DNA of 64,000 bases. It comes from Oscillospiraceae bacterium. Lineage in GTDB: Bacteria > Bacillota > Clostridia > UBA1381 > UMGS1253. Below are positions 1-9,014 of this stretch, piece after piece. How positions within the stretch are numbered: the stretch's first letter is position 1; each line of letters begins with the position of its first letter. Location: assembly GCA_015068725.1 (NCBI GenBank), contig SVKA01000001.1:1-64000 (forward strand), written 5' to 3'. A program made the position numbers and the translations under genes. Under the pieces are notes generated by a model. It did not search any database, was not told the DNA's origin, and was given only the letters and a program-made list of their open reading frames with translations.

Positions 1-43
1 CAAAAGTCAGGCACAGATTTGGCTTTATATGAAAACAAAATAT

Positions 44-116
44 TCCTCGTTAGCTCAGTCGGTAGAGCATATGACTGTTAATCATAGGGTCGTTGGTTCA
101 AGCCCAACACGAGGAG
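44..116 (+). tRNA. tRNA-Asn (anticodon GTT)
   Basis: The acceptor arms TCCTCGT and ACGAGGA pair fully. The D-arm TAGCTCAGTCGGTAGAGCA and the T-arm GTTCAAGCC are canonical, and the anticodon loop CTGTTAA gives GTT, which reads asparagine codons. A CCA triplet is encoded directly after the discriminator base (117-119). The gene sits at the left border of an AT-rich accessory stretch. Such 3' ends are common integration points, but no second copy of the tRNA 3' end was found downstream. Confidence 0.97.
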
Positions 117-121
117 CCACC

Positions 122-165
122 AAAACAGAACGATTTAGATGACATTCTATACCGTTCTGTTTTTT
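122..165 (+). terminator. Rho-independent terminator after tRNA-Asn
   Basis: The arms AAAACAGAACG and CGTTCTGTTTT are followed by a T run, directly after the tRNA CCA end. Confidence 0.75.
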
Positions 166-272
166 AGTTTCGTTTTTTTGTTTTGAATATGATTTTCTCA
201 TATAAATAGAAAACTCCTTTAAAGTTAAAATGGTCTCTATTGCATCATAGATTGATAAAACAAGCAAAAAAC

Positions 273-301
273 TTGCGAATTTTGGAGAAATATGGTATAA
301 T
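273..301 (+). promoter_or_regulatory. SigA-type promoter for the HEPN protein gene
   Basis: TTGCGA, a 17-bp spacer and TATAAT. Transcription would start near 307, so the upstream ATG at 240 in the ORF track cannot be the real start. The ATG at 327 is preceded by TTTGGAGG. Confidence 0.7.
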
Positions 302-326
302 AAAGAAAAGTTTTTGGAGGTATCAT

Positions 327-2045
327 ATGAAATATGTTGCTCAAAATTGGGATAATTCACATGATGGTATATTATTTTTCTTTCAACGGATTGAAGAAAT
401 GTTATTTCATTATTCTAGTGATATTGTCAGAATGCCTGTGTATAATTCTAAGACCTTGATGTTAGAGTATATAGTTATAGAAAATGAGGTTTCCGAGAAA
501 AAAATCAAAGAATATCAGCTGGAACAGGTAGCAGGTGAGTTGATTAATAGTATCGAGAACGACAAGATTTTAAAGGACTATTTTGGGGATTCGTATATTG
601 AACAAATTATAAAAAGCATAAAAAAAGATAGAAGTCAAACAATACATTATTTGAACAATCAAATTACTGGGCGTCAGTATTTTGATTTGGCATCGGAGTA
701 CTTAAAGAAACACACACCTACGCATAATCATAAAAATGAAATCGAATATGGAATTAGAGCTTGGGTAACAATGCTGATTTATCAGGGCTATTCGCCAGAA
801 TATGTATATAATTGTATCCGACAATTATTTTTATCGAGAGTAGACAGTCCAGAGAAGCTTTTAACTGATTTTATTGACAGCTTTGTGTTGAAAGAAAAGA
901 ACTACAGGGTTTACTTTTCATTTTCTAGATATCTAACTAGATATAAAGAACTTATAGGTGAACGATTAGGAATGGTTTTTGAAGAATTTGAGCAAGTTAA
1001 TAGCATAAAAAAGAAAAATGATTTTGTAGGTTATTTTAATATAAATAGTTATGATGCTTATTCTGCAATGAAAAGAGCATACCAAAAAATAAACATATTT
1101 GTTAAATTTTTTAGAGTTATCAGTAATCATAAACAACAATTAATAAGAAATTTTGGGATTGTAATGGATACGGGTAATGAGAATTATATAAAAATACCTA
1201 TCAAACCTTTAGGATACAAATCTATTGAACTGGAACCAAATGCAAATTTGACTCAAATAATAGACAATATGGTGTTAAACTGTCAAAAAAAAGGAAAAAC
1301 AATATATCTGAAACTTAACAGAATTATAGATCTCCATAACGATGCAATACAACAAACTGATTTAAAAGATGGGTTTGTAAATCTTTGGTCTATTCTTGAA
1401 ATGGTCGGGCTAGATATAAATAGTGAATCCAAAATTGAAAGCGTTATAAATAATTTGTTACCAGTTCTTCACAAAGATTATTTTTCTAATGTTTTATCAA
1501 ATATACACGAGGATTTAAGAGATAACTTGAGCCATTCCGATTATTCGATGCTTTTGACAAAATTAAATTATTCAGACGGCGAGGTTGAAAAATATATTGC
1601 AAAATTCATATTCTATCCGGAATTTGAAGGATTAAGAGATGAGTATTTTATAAAGTTAAAGAATTTTCCAATAATAAGAAATAAAATATACAATTTGTGG
1701 CTTGTGCGAAATTCAAAGAAAGAAATTTTTAAAATTTCTCAACGATACATTAAACGTGTCAAGTGGCATATTTACAGATTATATAGAACTAGAAATTCTA
1801 TCGTTCATGCAGGAAAAGTTGGTTATGGATTACAAATGTTAGGAGAACATCTGCACATATATGTAGATGCCGTAATAACAGACATAGTTACGAAGCTTGC
1901 GCTAAAAAATAACTTGCAGACGATAAATGATGTGTTGTTGGATGCCAAATTAATTTTGATTAATATTGAAAAGGCTTTTAATAACGATAATAATATAACA
2001 GATGAAGATGTGGAATTGCTGTGTCGAGATATAATATACATATAA
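327..2045 (+). CDS. HEPN (ApeA-like) domain protein, possible defence gene
   Basis: A 572-residue protein of unknown specific function. Near the C-terminus it carries RTRNSIVHAGK, which contains an RNxxxH motif (Arg489, His494). This is the catalytic signature of HEPN ribonuclease domains. The preceding helical region with LWSILEMVG resembles ApeA-type HEPN proteins, some of which are anti-phage effectors. The N-terminal 350 residues match no family I recognise. No signal peptide or membrane segment is seen. The start at 327 is supported by TTTGGAGG and by a promoter just upstream. Base composition is clearly more AT-rich than the housekeeping genes. With its own promoter and terminator beside a tRNA, it looks like a single-gene accessory cargo. 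The HEPN assignment is fairly sure; the defence role is inference. Confidence 0.6.
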   Translation: MKYVAQNWDNSHDGILFFFQRIEEMLFHYSSDIVRMPVYNSKTLMLEYIVIENEVSEKKIKEYQLEQVAGELINSIENDKILKDYFGDSYIEQIIKSIKKDRSQTIHYLNNQITGRQYFDLASEYLKKHTPTHNHKNEIEYGIRAWVTMLIYQGYSPEYVYNCIRQLFLSRVDSPEKLLTDFIDSFVLKEKNYRVYFSFSRYLTRYKELIGERLGMVFEEFEQVNSIKKKNDFVGYFNINSYDAYSAMKRAYQKINIFVKFFRVISNHKQQLIRNFGIVMDTGNENYIKIPIKPLGYKSIELEPNANLTQIIDNMVLNCQKKGKTIYLKLNRIIDLHNDAIQQTDLKDGFVNLWSILEMVGLDINSESKIESVINNLLPVLHKDYFSNVLSNIHEDLRDNLSHSDYSMLLTKLNYSDGEVEKYIAKFIFYPEFEGLRDEYFIKLKNFPIIRNKIYNLWLVRNSKKEIFKISQRYIKRVKWHIYRLYRTRNSIVHAGKVGYGLQMLGEHLHIYVDAVITDIVTKLALKNNLQTINDVLLDAKLILINIEKAFNNDNNITDEDVELLCRDIIYI

Positions 2046-2075
2046 TATGTCATCTAAATCATTCGGCTCTTCCAG

Positions 2076-2105
2076 AAAAAGACTGTTCTTCGGAATAGTC
2101 TTTTT
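2076..2105 (+). terminator. Terminator with UUCG tetraloop after the HEPN gene
   Basis: A 13-bp stem, AAAAAGACTGTTC with GAATAGTCTTTTT, is closed by TTCG and ends in six T residues. Confidence 0.85.
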
Positions 2106-2193
2106 TCAACGAAATAAATCCCTTCAGGATTTGCGAAATACCCTAAGGATGCAAAATGTTGCAGTTCATAAAAGATATACATTTTTTAATATT

Positions 2194-2222
2194 TTGACTT
2201 TTCAAAAAAGAAGCAGTATAAT
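2194..2222 (+). promoter_or_regulatory. SigA-type promoter for metallophosphoesterase
   Basis: TTGACT, a 17-bp spacer and TATAAT. The start codon at 2281 lies about 52 nt after the expected transcription start. Confidence 0.7.
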
Positions 2223-2280
2223 TGTGTTAATGGGGTATAATGAATGGGATGTTGATTTTGAAAATCGGGAGGAAAACCAA

Positions 2281-3390
2281 ATGAAAAAAATTTTAACAGG
2301 CTTTTGTTTTACAGACATACATAATCAACAGGCAATGCTGGATTATCCTACAAAAATTAGAACATCGTTTATTCAGGCGAATGAATTGGCCGTGAAAGAG
2401 TTTGGCAAGGCAGATATTGCACTTATAGGCGGAGATAATATATCTGATTATCCATATTGGAACAAATCATGCGCGTTGCCGAAGAAAAATTTTCTTGACA
2501 TAAAACAGAAAATTCACAAATGCGTTTCTGAAAGCGTAAAGGATGGCAAGGTATTGTATGTTGCCGGAAATAATGATATGATAATGGGCGATATCGGTAC
2601 TGAGGAAAACGAACCATATAATACTACAGATTTTTATGATTTAATGGATAATGCGTTCGGCGTGCTTCCTGAAAATGAGAAGATAGGTCTTGTATCTAAG
2701 GGAAAACCAAAAGAGTTTTACTTGGGGGCGTTTCATTATGTAGTTAATGGTATTGATTTCATCGGTATCAATATTGACCCTGATACTGCGTTTAATTCGC
2801 ACGAGGGAAGTTACAGCGATGAAACAATGCTTTGGGTAAAGGATAAATTGAATGAAATAGACCCAGCCGGAACAAAACCTGTTTTTATTGTGGGGCATTT
2901 GTCGGCAATATATTATTATAATGACGGAGAGTTAGTTGAAACAATGATAAACGGAAATCGTTCGTTGTTTTATGATATATTTAAAGGTCACAAAAATGCG
3001 TTTTATCTTTACGGTCATGTGCACGGAGAAAGATCATGTTACAAAGAGTTTTCATCCGGTGCAATATTACATATAGACGACCGGGAATTACCCATTGATA
3101 AAAACCTTAAAGAAACTGATTCTCTGGGAAAAGAATACGAATATTCTTTTGTTCATATGGGAGGTCTGAGACCCTTTGGCAAACAATTTTTTGAGGAAGA
3201 TGGGATTAGCGGTTATGGCGGAGAAAAAGAATTAAAATATTTTCCCGGTACGGCAACACCAAAACTGGCACAGTACCTGGTTTTTGAGGTATATCAGGAC
3301 AGAGTGGTTTTTTATATCAGAAATACGGGAACTATTGAAAACTATAACCAAAAAGACAGGTTGAAGGAATATACAGTGTATTATAAATAA
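2281..3390 (+). CDS. Calcineurin-like metallophosphoesterase
   Basis: A 369-residue protein with the ordered metal-binding motifs of the calcineurin-like superfamily: FTDIHNQQ (D-x-H) near the N-terminus, IGGDNISD (GDN), AGNNDM (GNxD), VGHLSA (GH) and LYGHVHGE (GHxH). It probably hydrolyses a phosphate mono- or diester using two metal ions. No signal peptide is visible, so it is likely cytoplasmic. The ORF track extends upstream to 2047, but the ATG at 2281 follows GGGAGGAAAACCAA and lies behind a good promoter, so the shorter form is used. It has its own transcription unit in the AT-rich stretch between tRNA-Asn and ppdK. The substrate cannot be inferred. Confidence 0.82.
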   Translation: MKKILTGFCFTDIHNQQAMLDYPTKIRTSFIQANELAVKEFGKADIALIGGDNISDYPYWNKSCALPKKNFLDIKQKIHKCVSESVKDGKVLYVAGNNDMIMGDIGTEENEPYNTTDFYDLMDNAFGVLPENEKIGLVSKGKPKEFYLGAFHYVVNGIDFIGINIDPDTAFNSHEGSYSDETMLWVKDKLNEIDPAGTKPVFIVGHLSAIYYYNDGELVETMINGNRSLFYDIFKGHKNAFYLYGHVHGERSCYKEFSSGAILHIDDRELPIDKNLKETDSLGKEYEYSFVHMGGLRPFGKQFFEEDGISGYGGEKELKYFPGTATPKLAQYLVFEVYQDRVVFYIRNTGTIENYNQKDRLKEYTVYYK

Positions 3391-3447
3391 TAAAAATTGA
3401 TTCACTGTAAATAAAGTGGAATTTCACTAAAAATTACTTGTTTATCA

Positions 3448-3590
3448 TGATATGCACCCCAAAAGTCAGATGCTTTTGAAGGTGCATATTTTTAAAAGAA
3501 GGAGCCGAAGATTTAAAGAAGGAACGTCACCTGAATTTGACAAAAAGCAGAGGAAGCTTATATTAGTTCGGAAGACGAAGACGAGGAATG
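3448..3590 (+). pseudogene. Possible degenerate end of an IS3-like element
   Basis: TGCACCCCAAAAGTCAGA resembles IS3-family ends. It is followed by a ribosome-binding-like AGAAGGAG and a short frame (GTSPEFDKKQRKL) reminiscent of the charged region of an IS3 OrfA. A one-base shift restores an acidic run (SSEDEDEE) before a stop. No start codon with intact helix-turn-helix and no integrase part remain. The ten-base string CAAAAGTCAG also begins the window. This is a weak call based on resemblance only. Confidence 0.3.
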
Positions 3591-3627
3591 ATAAAAAAGG
3601 CGGTTTTCATTATCGAAAACCGCCTTT
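3591..3627 (-). terminator. Terminator of ppdK
   Basis: AAAGGCGGTTTTC pairs with GAAAACCGCCTTT around a six-base loop. On the minus strand a T run follows. Confidence 0.85.
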
Positions 3628-3688
3628 AATCGTTATAATATATTTTTTATTTGGTTAAGCCATAAGTGTTTTACCTTAAAACAAAGGT

Positions 3689-6319
3689 TTACGCACCCAT
3701 ATCTTCCTTAATTTTAGCGTGAGCTGCAGCTAATTTTGCAATCGGTACACGATAAGGTGAGCATGATACATAGTTAAGTCCTGCTGCGTGGCAGAATTCA
3801 ACGCTTGACGGATCACCGCCGTGCTCACCGCAGATACCAAGCTTGATATTAGGACGAGTAGCTCTACCAGAAGCAGCAGCCATCTTTATAAGCTTACCAA
3901 CACCGTTCTGGTCAAGACGTGCAAACGGATCAGCCTCAAATACCTTCTTGTCATAGTAGTCAGAAAGGAATTTGCCTGCGTCGTCACGTGAGAAACCGAA
4001 TGTCATCTGTGTAAGGTCGTTTGTACCGAATGAGAAGAACTCAGCTTCTGTTGCGATTTCGTCAGCCAAAACAGCTGCACGCGGAACCTCGATCATTGTA
4101 CCGATCATGTACTTCATATCAACGCCGGCAGCAGCGATAATTTCATCAGCTGTCTTTGTGATTACATCCTTAACATATTTAAGCTCCTTAACCTCACCAA
4201 CGAGCGGAACCATGATTTCAGGTGTAACGTTCATGCCTTCTTTGTTTACGTTTATAGCTGCCTCAATGATAGCGCGTGTCTGCATAGCTGCAATTTCAGG
4301 ATATGTTACAGCAAGACGGCAACCTCTGTGACCAAGCATCGGGTTAAACTCGTGAAGGTCAGAAACAGTTTCCTTAAGAGCTTCAAATGTAAGACCCATT
4401 TCCTTTGCAAGAGCAGCGATATCCTCGTCATTTGTGGGAAGGAACTCGTGAAGCGGCGGGTCAAGAAGACGAATTGTTACAGGGAGTCCGCCAAGAACTC
4501 TAAACATTTCCTCAAAGTCGCCACGCTGCATCGGCAAAAGCTTGTCAAGAGCTTTTTGACGCTGCTCAAGTGTCTTTGCAACGATCATTTCACGAACTGC
4601 AGGGATTCTTGCCTCGTCAAAGAACATGTGCTCTGTACGGCAAAGACCGATACCTTCAGCACCGAAACGAACTGCTGTTGAAGCGTCCTTCGGATTGTCG
4701 GCATTTGTACGAACCATAAGCTTACGCTCAGCATCTGCCCAGCTCATAAACTTAGCGAAGTCGCCTGTAAGCGATGCTTCCTTAGTTGCGATTGCTTCTG
4801 TATAAATGTTACCTGTCGAACCGTCAAGCGAGATAAAGTCGCCTTCTACAAGACGCTTGCCTGCGAGAACGCAGAATTTTTCTTCTTCGTTTACTGTAAG
4901 CTCGCCACAACCTGCTACACAGCATGTACCCATACCACGAGCAACAACGGCAGCGTGTGATGTCATACCGCCACGAGCTGTAAGGATACCCTCTGATGCG
5001 TTCATACCTTCGATATCTTCAGGTGATGTTTCAAGACGTACCAATACAACCTTTTCGCCACGCTCTGCAGCCGCAACAGCATCAGCAGCGTTAAAGTAAA
5101 TCTTACCGCAAGCAGCACCAGGCGATGCCGGAAGAGCTGTAGCAGCAACAGTTGCTTTTTTGAGTGCATCCGCATCAAATGTAGGATGCAAAAGTGCATC
5201 AAGCTGACGAGGCTCAACCTTTAAAAGTGCCTCTTTTGTTGTTGCAAGACCTTCATCAACGAGGTCAACAGCAATCTTGAGTGCAGCAGCAGCTGTACGT
5301 TTACCGTTACGTGTCTGGAGCATATAAAGCTTGCCGTTCTCGATTGTGAACTCCATATCCTGCATATCTTTGTAGTGGTTTTCAAGCTTGTTTGCAATAT
5401 CAACAAACTGTGCATAAACCTCAGGCATGTCATTTTCAAGCTGGCTGATCGGGTTAGGTGTTCTGATACCAGCAACAACGTCCTCACCCTGTGCGTTCAT
5501 AAGATACTCACCATAGAGCTTCTTCTCGCCAGTAGCAGGGTTACGTGTGAATGCAACACCTGTACCTGACTTGTCGCCTGTGTTACCAAATACCATTGCC
5601 TGTACGTTTACAGCTGTACCCCAATCGTAAGGAATGTCATTCATTCTTCTGTATACGATAGCACGCGGGTTGTCCCAGCTTCTGAATACGGCCTCAACAG
5701 ACTCGATAAGCTGTGTCTGAGGATCCTGTGGGAAGTCTGTGCCCTTTTCCTCTTTATAAAGAACCTTATACTTAGCGATAAGCTCTTTTAAGTCATCAGC
5801 TGTAAGCTCTGTATCAAGCTTTACGCCGCGAGCTTCTTTAAGCTCATCGATGAGTTTTTCAAACTTGGGCTTAGGAATATCCATTACAACGTCAGAGAAC
5901 ATCTGGATGAATCTTCTGTAGCTGTCATAAGCAAAACGCGGATTGTTTGTAATCTTTGCAAGACCTTCAACAACCTCATCAGTAAGACCAAGGTTTAGAA
6001 TTGTGTCCATCATACCAGGCATTGAAGCACGTGCGCCTGAACGAACTGATACGAGGAACGGATTTGACGGATCGCCAAACTTTTTGCCTGCGATTTCTTC
6101 TGCAACTGCAAGCTTTTCTTTGATTTCGGCGATGATATCATCACCTATCTTTTTGCCATCGTCATAATATCTTGTGCAGGCCTCTGTTGTAACAGTAAAG
6201 CCCTGCGGTACGGGGAATCCCAACTTTGTCATTTCAGCAAGGTTAGCGCCTTTTCCGCCCAAGAGATTTCTCATGGAAGCGTCGCCTTCGCTGAACAGAT
6301 AAACATATTTTTTGCTCAT
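3689..6319 (-). CDS. ppdK: Pyruvate, phosphate dikinase
   Basis: Interconverts pyruvate, ATP and phosphate with phosphoenolpyruvate, AMP and pyrophosphate, supporting glycolysis or gluconeogenesis in anaerobes. The protein has 876 residues, the normal family length. It has an N-terminal ATP-grasp domain (GGKGANLAEM near residue 22), the phosphohistidine segment GGMTSHAAVVARG with His455, and a C-terminal TIM-barrel PEP/pyruvate domain with GICGEHGGDP (Cys830). His455 is at the position known for the Clostridium symbiosum enzyme. The ATG follows GAGGAGGAAAAAAG. It is monocistronic, with a promoter about 200 nt upstream and a strong terminator downstream. Confidence 0.97.
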   Translation of the reverse strand: MSKKYVYLFSEGDASMRNLLGGKGANLAEMTKLGFPVPQGFTVTTEACTRYYDDGKKIGDDIIAEIKEKLAVAEEIAGKKFGDPSNPFLVSVRSGARASMPGMMDTILNLGLTDEVVEGLAKITNNPRFAYDSYRRFIQMFSDVVMDIPKPKFEKLIDELKEARGVKLDTELTADDLKELIAKYKVLYKEEKGTDFPQDPQTQLIESVEAVFRSWDNPRAIVYRRMNDIPYDWGTAVNVQAMVFGNTGDKSGTGVAFTRNPATGEKKLYGEYLMNAQGEDVVAGIRTPNPISQLENDMPEVYAQFVDIANKLENHYKDMQDMEFTIENGKLYMLQTRNGKRTAAAALKIAVDLVDEGLATTKEALLKVEPRQLDALLHPTFDADALKKATVAATALPASPGAACGKIYFNAADAVAAAERGEKVVLVRLETSPEDIEGMNASEGILTARGGMTSHAAVVARGMGTCCVAGCGELTVNEEEKFCVLAGKRLVEGDFISLDGSTGNIYTEAIATKEASLTGDFAKFMSWADAERKLMVRTNADNPKDASTAVRFGAEGIGLCRTEHMFFDEARIPAVREMIVAKTLEQRQKALDKLLPMQRGDFEEMFRVLGGLPVTIRLLDPPLHEFLPTNDEDIAALAKEMGLTFEALKETVSDLHEFNPMLGHRGCRLAVTYPEIAAMQTRAIIEAAINVNKEGMNVTPEIMVPLVGEVKELKYVKDVITKTADEIIAAAGVDMKYMIGTMIEVPRAAVLADEIATEAEFFSFGTNDLTQMTFGFSRDDAGKFLSDYYDKKVFEADPFARLDQNGVGKLIKMAAASGRATRPNIKLGICGEHGGDPSSVEFCHAAGLNYVSCSPYRVPIAKLAAAHAKIKEDMGA

Positions 6320-6515
6320 CTTTTTTCCTCCTCAAATAAGTTAATAATGTTTCGATAAAAGCATGCTTTTTTAATCCTGCAATCATAACACGAGCACAGA
6401 CGATTGTGCAAAAGCACGTCCGAAGAATTGTAATACTTTAAAAACTGCTGTGCATACCTGCCTGTTATGTGTGCTAAATCGTTAAAAATAAGACAACCAT
6501 CTTTTACCACAGATT

Positions 6516-6544
6516 ATTTTAACCTATTTTTATATAAAAATCAA
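6516..6544 (-). promoter_or_regulatory. SigA-type promoter of ppdK
   Basis: On the minus strand TTGATT, a 17-bp spacer and TAAAAT. This gives a leader of about 190 nt before the ppdK start. The leader has short inverted repeats but no riboswitch I recognise. The 6320-6717 gap holds only this promoter, that leader and the divergent promoter at 6626. Confidence 0.6.
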
Positions 6545-6625
6545 TACAAAAAGGCAAATATATTATATTTTTTTATATTTTTGTTAATTTTTTAGCAAAA
6601 CGGCTTGTTATATATAAAACAAATC

Positions 6626-6654
6626 TTTACAATTTGAACCAATTATGTTATAGT
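6626..6654 (+). promoter_or_regulatory. SigA-type promoter for the aminotransferase-trpS unit
   Basis: TTTACA, a 17-bp spacer and TATAGT, divergent from the ppdK promoter. Confidence 0.6.
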
Positions 6655-6717
6655 TATATACTAAGGTAGTATTGTTTACAGAAAAATTAGAATATTCAAT
6701 TACAGAGAGGAAGCGCA

Positions 6718-7920
6718 GTGTCAATGAACAGTAACAAAGACATTTTTACACCTGCCGTTGCTTCTATGCAGGCAAGTGCCATAAGAGAAATTTTTAAGCT
6801 TATTGCAAAGGATGATATAATCTCATTTGCGGCGGGAATACCCGCGCCCGAGCTTTTTCCAGCAAAGCAGTGGGCAAAGATTACAAACGATGTGTTAACA
6901 AACACACCTGCGCCTGCACTGGTGTACGGTGTTACGGAAGGATATGTGCCGCTTCGTGAGCTTACAAAAGAGAGGGCTAAAAAACTTGGCGTTTACAATG
7001 AAGAGGTTGACGAGCTTATTATGACATCGGGCGCACAGCAGGCGATTGACCTTTCGGCAAAGGTTTTGTTAGAGGTAGGCGATGGTGTTATCATTGAAAA
7101 GCCGAGCTTTATAGGTTCGCTTAATGCGTTTCGCTCATACGGAGCAAAGCTTTATGATGTAGACATCGAAGACGATGGTCTTAATCTTTCACAGGTAGAG
7201 GAGCACCTTAAAAATCACAAAAACATAAAGTTTATATACACAATTCCAACATTCCAGAATCCGTCGGGAACGACTATGAGCGTCAACAAGAGAAAAGCGC
7301 TCTTAGAGCTTGCAAAAAAATATGACGTATTTATCTTAGAGGATAATCCGTACGGTGAACTGCGCTTTAAGGGCGAGGCTGTGGCTACAATAAAATCGAT
7401 GGATACAGAGGGCAGAGTTATATATGCAGGCACATATTCAAAGACTCTTGCGCCTGGCCTTAGAGTAGGCTTTGTATCTGCCAGAAAGGATATCGTAGAC
7501 AGAGTTGTTGTAGTAAAACAGGTAAACGATGTTCATACACCAGTGCTTAATCAGATGATGGTATATGAGTACATAAAAAATTATGACTATGATGCACATA
7601 TACAAAAGTGTGCAAATGAGTACGGCGAAAAATGCGCTCTTATGATAAGTGAAATGGAGAAGCATTTCCCGGAGGAATGTACGTTTACACGTCCTGACGG
7701 CGGAATATTTATCCTTTGCACAATGCCCGAGGGCGTAGACACAAAAGAGGTGCTCGGCGATGCGATTGAAAACAAGGTTGCGTTTGTTCCCGGTAATACC
7801 TTTATGGCAGATATCGATGCGCCATCAAATATATTCAGACTAAACTTCTCTGTTACAACAAAAGAATCTATAACCAAGGGAATAAAAATCCTTGGCGACG
7901 TGCTTAAAAAGTATGTATAA
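6718..7920 (+). CDS. PLP-dependent class I/II aminotransferase (LysN/AraT-like)
   Basis: A 400-residue fold-type I aminotransferase. The Schiff-base lysine is Lys242 in GTYSKTLAPGLRVGF. EDNPYGELRF and SFAAGIPAPELFP are typical of the subgroup including 2-aminoadipate and aromatic aminotransferases related to MocR C-terminal domains. No N-terminal GntR helix-turn-helix is present, so it is an enzyme and not a MocR regulator. A GTG at 6718 is used because GAGAGG lies seven bases upstream; an ATG at 6724 is the alternative. trpS follows 35 bp downstream, probably in one transcript. The exact amino-group donor and acceptor cannot be told. Confidence 0.85.
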   Translation: MSMNSNKDIFTPAVASMQASAIREIFKLIAKDDIISFAAGIPAPELFPAKQWAKITNDVLTNTPAPALVYGVTEGYVPLRELTKERAKKLGVYNEEVDELIMTSGAQQAIDLSAKVLLEVGDGVIIEKPSFIGSLNAFRSYGAKLYDVDIEDDGLNLSQVEEHLKNHKNIKFIYTIPTFQNPSGTTMSVNKRKALLELAKKYDVFILEDNPYGELRFKGEAVATIKSMDTEGRVIYAGTYSKTLAPGLRVGFVSARKDIVDRVVVVKQVNDVHTPVLNQMMVYEYIKNYDYDAHIQKCANEYGEKCALMISEMEKHFPEECTFTRPDGGIFILCTMPEGVDTKEVLGDAIENKVAFVPGNTFMADIDAPSNIFRLNFSVTTKESITKGIKILGDVLKKYV

Positions 7921-7955
7921 TAACAAAAAATATTATTTGGAGCTGATATAAGAAA

Positions 7956-8966
7956 ATGGAAAACTCAGCAGTGCAAAAAAAGAAAATTCTTTCAGGTATC
8001 AAGCCGTCGGGTGATTTGACGCTCGGTTCTTATCTTGGTGCTATAAAAAACTGGGTAGAGCTCTCGGATGAATATGACTGCTTTTATATGATGGCGGATA
8101 TGCACGCGATAACTGTGCGTCAAACCCCTGCCGATTTGAGAAGACGTACACTTTCACAGCTTGCACAGTATATAGCGTGCGGACTTGACCCGAAGAAAAA
8201 TACAATGTTTATACAAAGCCATGTAAGTGCCCATGCCGAGCTTTCGTGGGTGCTTAACTGTTATACTATGTTTGGCGAGCTTTCGCGTATGACACAGTTT
8301 AAGGATAAATCTGCAAAAAATGCGACAAATATAAATGCGGGCCTTTTTACATATCCTGTGCTTATGGCGTCCGATATACTTGTGTATCAGGCTGACCTTG
8401 TGCCCGTTGGTGAGGACCAGAAGCAGCACGTGGAGCTTACGCGTGATATAGCAAACCGATTTAATGGTGTCTATGGCGATACATTTACAATTCCGGAGCC
8501 GTTTATACCAAAGACGGGTGCCCGTATAATGAGCCTTCAGGAGCCACAAAACAAAATGAGCAAATCCGAGCAGGATAATGGCGGATGCGTATGCCTTCTT
8601 GACAAACCTGAGGCAATAATGAAAGCGTTTAAGCGTGCTGTTACCGATTCGGATACGTGCGTGCGCTTTGATACTAAAAATAAGCCAGGTATATCAAACC
8701 TTATGCAGATATATTCAGTAATAACAAATAAGAGCTTTGAGCAGATAGAAAACGAGTTTGCGTCGCGCGGCTATGGCGATTTTAAAACAGCAGTGGGCGA
8801 GGCTGTTGTCGAGCTTTTGCGTCCTGTTCGTGAGCAGACGGAAAAACTCATCGCCGACAAGGCATATCTTGAGAGCGTTTACAAAGAAGGCGCCGAGCGT
8901 GCAGCCTATGTTGCAAACAAAACGCTTCGCAAGGTATATAAAAGGGTAGGCTTTGTGGCAAAATAA
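7956..8966 (+). CDS. trpS: Tryptophan--tRNA ligase
   Basis: Charges tRNA-Trp. The 336-residue protein has the class I features of TrpRS: SGIKPSGDLTLGSYLGA near the N-terminus (the HIGH-like region) and the KMSKS loop intact at residues 200-204. Length is normal for the family. It lies 35 bp behind the aminotransferase. No T-box leader is visible in that gap. Confidence 0.96.
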   Translation: MENSAVQKKKILSGIKPSGDLTLGSYLGAIKNWVELSDEYDCFYMMADMHAITVRQTPADLRRRTLSQLAQYIACGLDPKKNTMFIQSHVSAHAELSWVLNCYTMFGELSRMTQFKDKSAKNATNINAGLFTYPVLMASDILVYQADLVPVGEDQKQHVELTRDIANRFNGVYGDTFTIPEPFIPKTGARIMSLQEPQNKMSKSEQDNGGCVCLLDKPEAIMKAFKRAVTDSDTCVRFDTKNKPGISNLMQIYSVITNKSFEQIENEFASRGYGDFKTAVGEAVVELLRPVREQTEKLIADKAYLESVYKEGAERAAYVANKTLRKVYKRVGFVAK

Positions 8967-9014
8967 ATTATACTGTAAAAGAAAAAGCCGTGAAAGAAAT
9001 TGGAGTGAAAGTAT

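Noticed and set aside
116-3690. Integrative element inserted in tRNA-Asn
   Set aside because: No integrase gene and no repeat of the tRNA 3' end could be found downstream, so only an accessory stretch is claimed.
6316-6510. Minus-strand ORF of 64 residues upstream of ppdK
   Set aside because: It lies entirely in the ppdK leader, has no ribosome-binding site and runs into the ppdK start.
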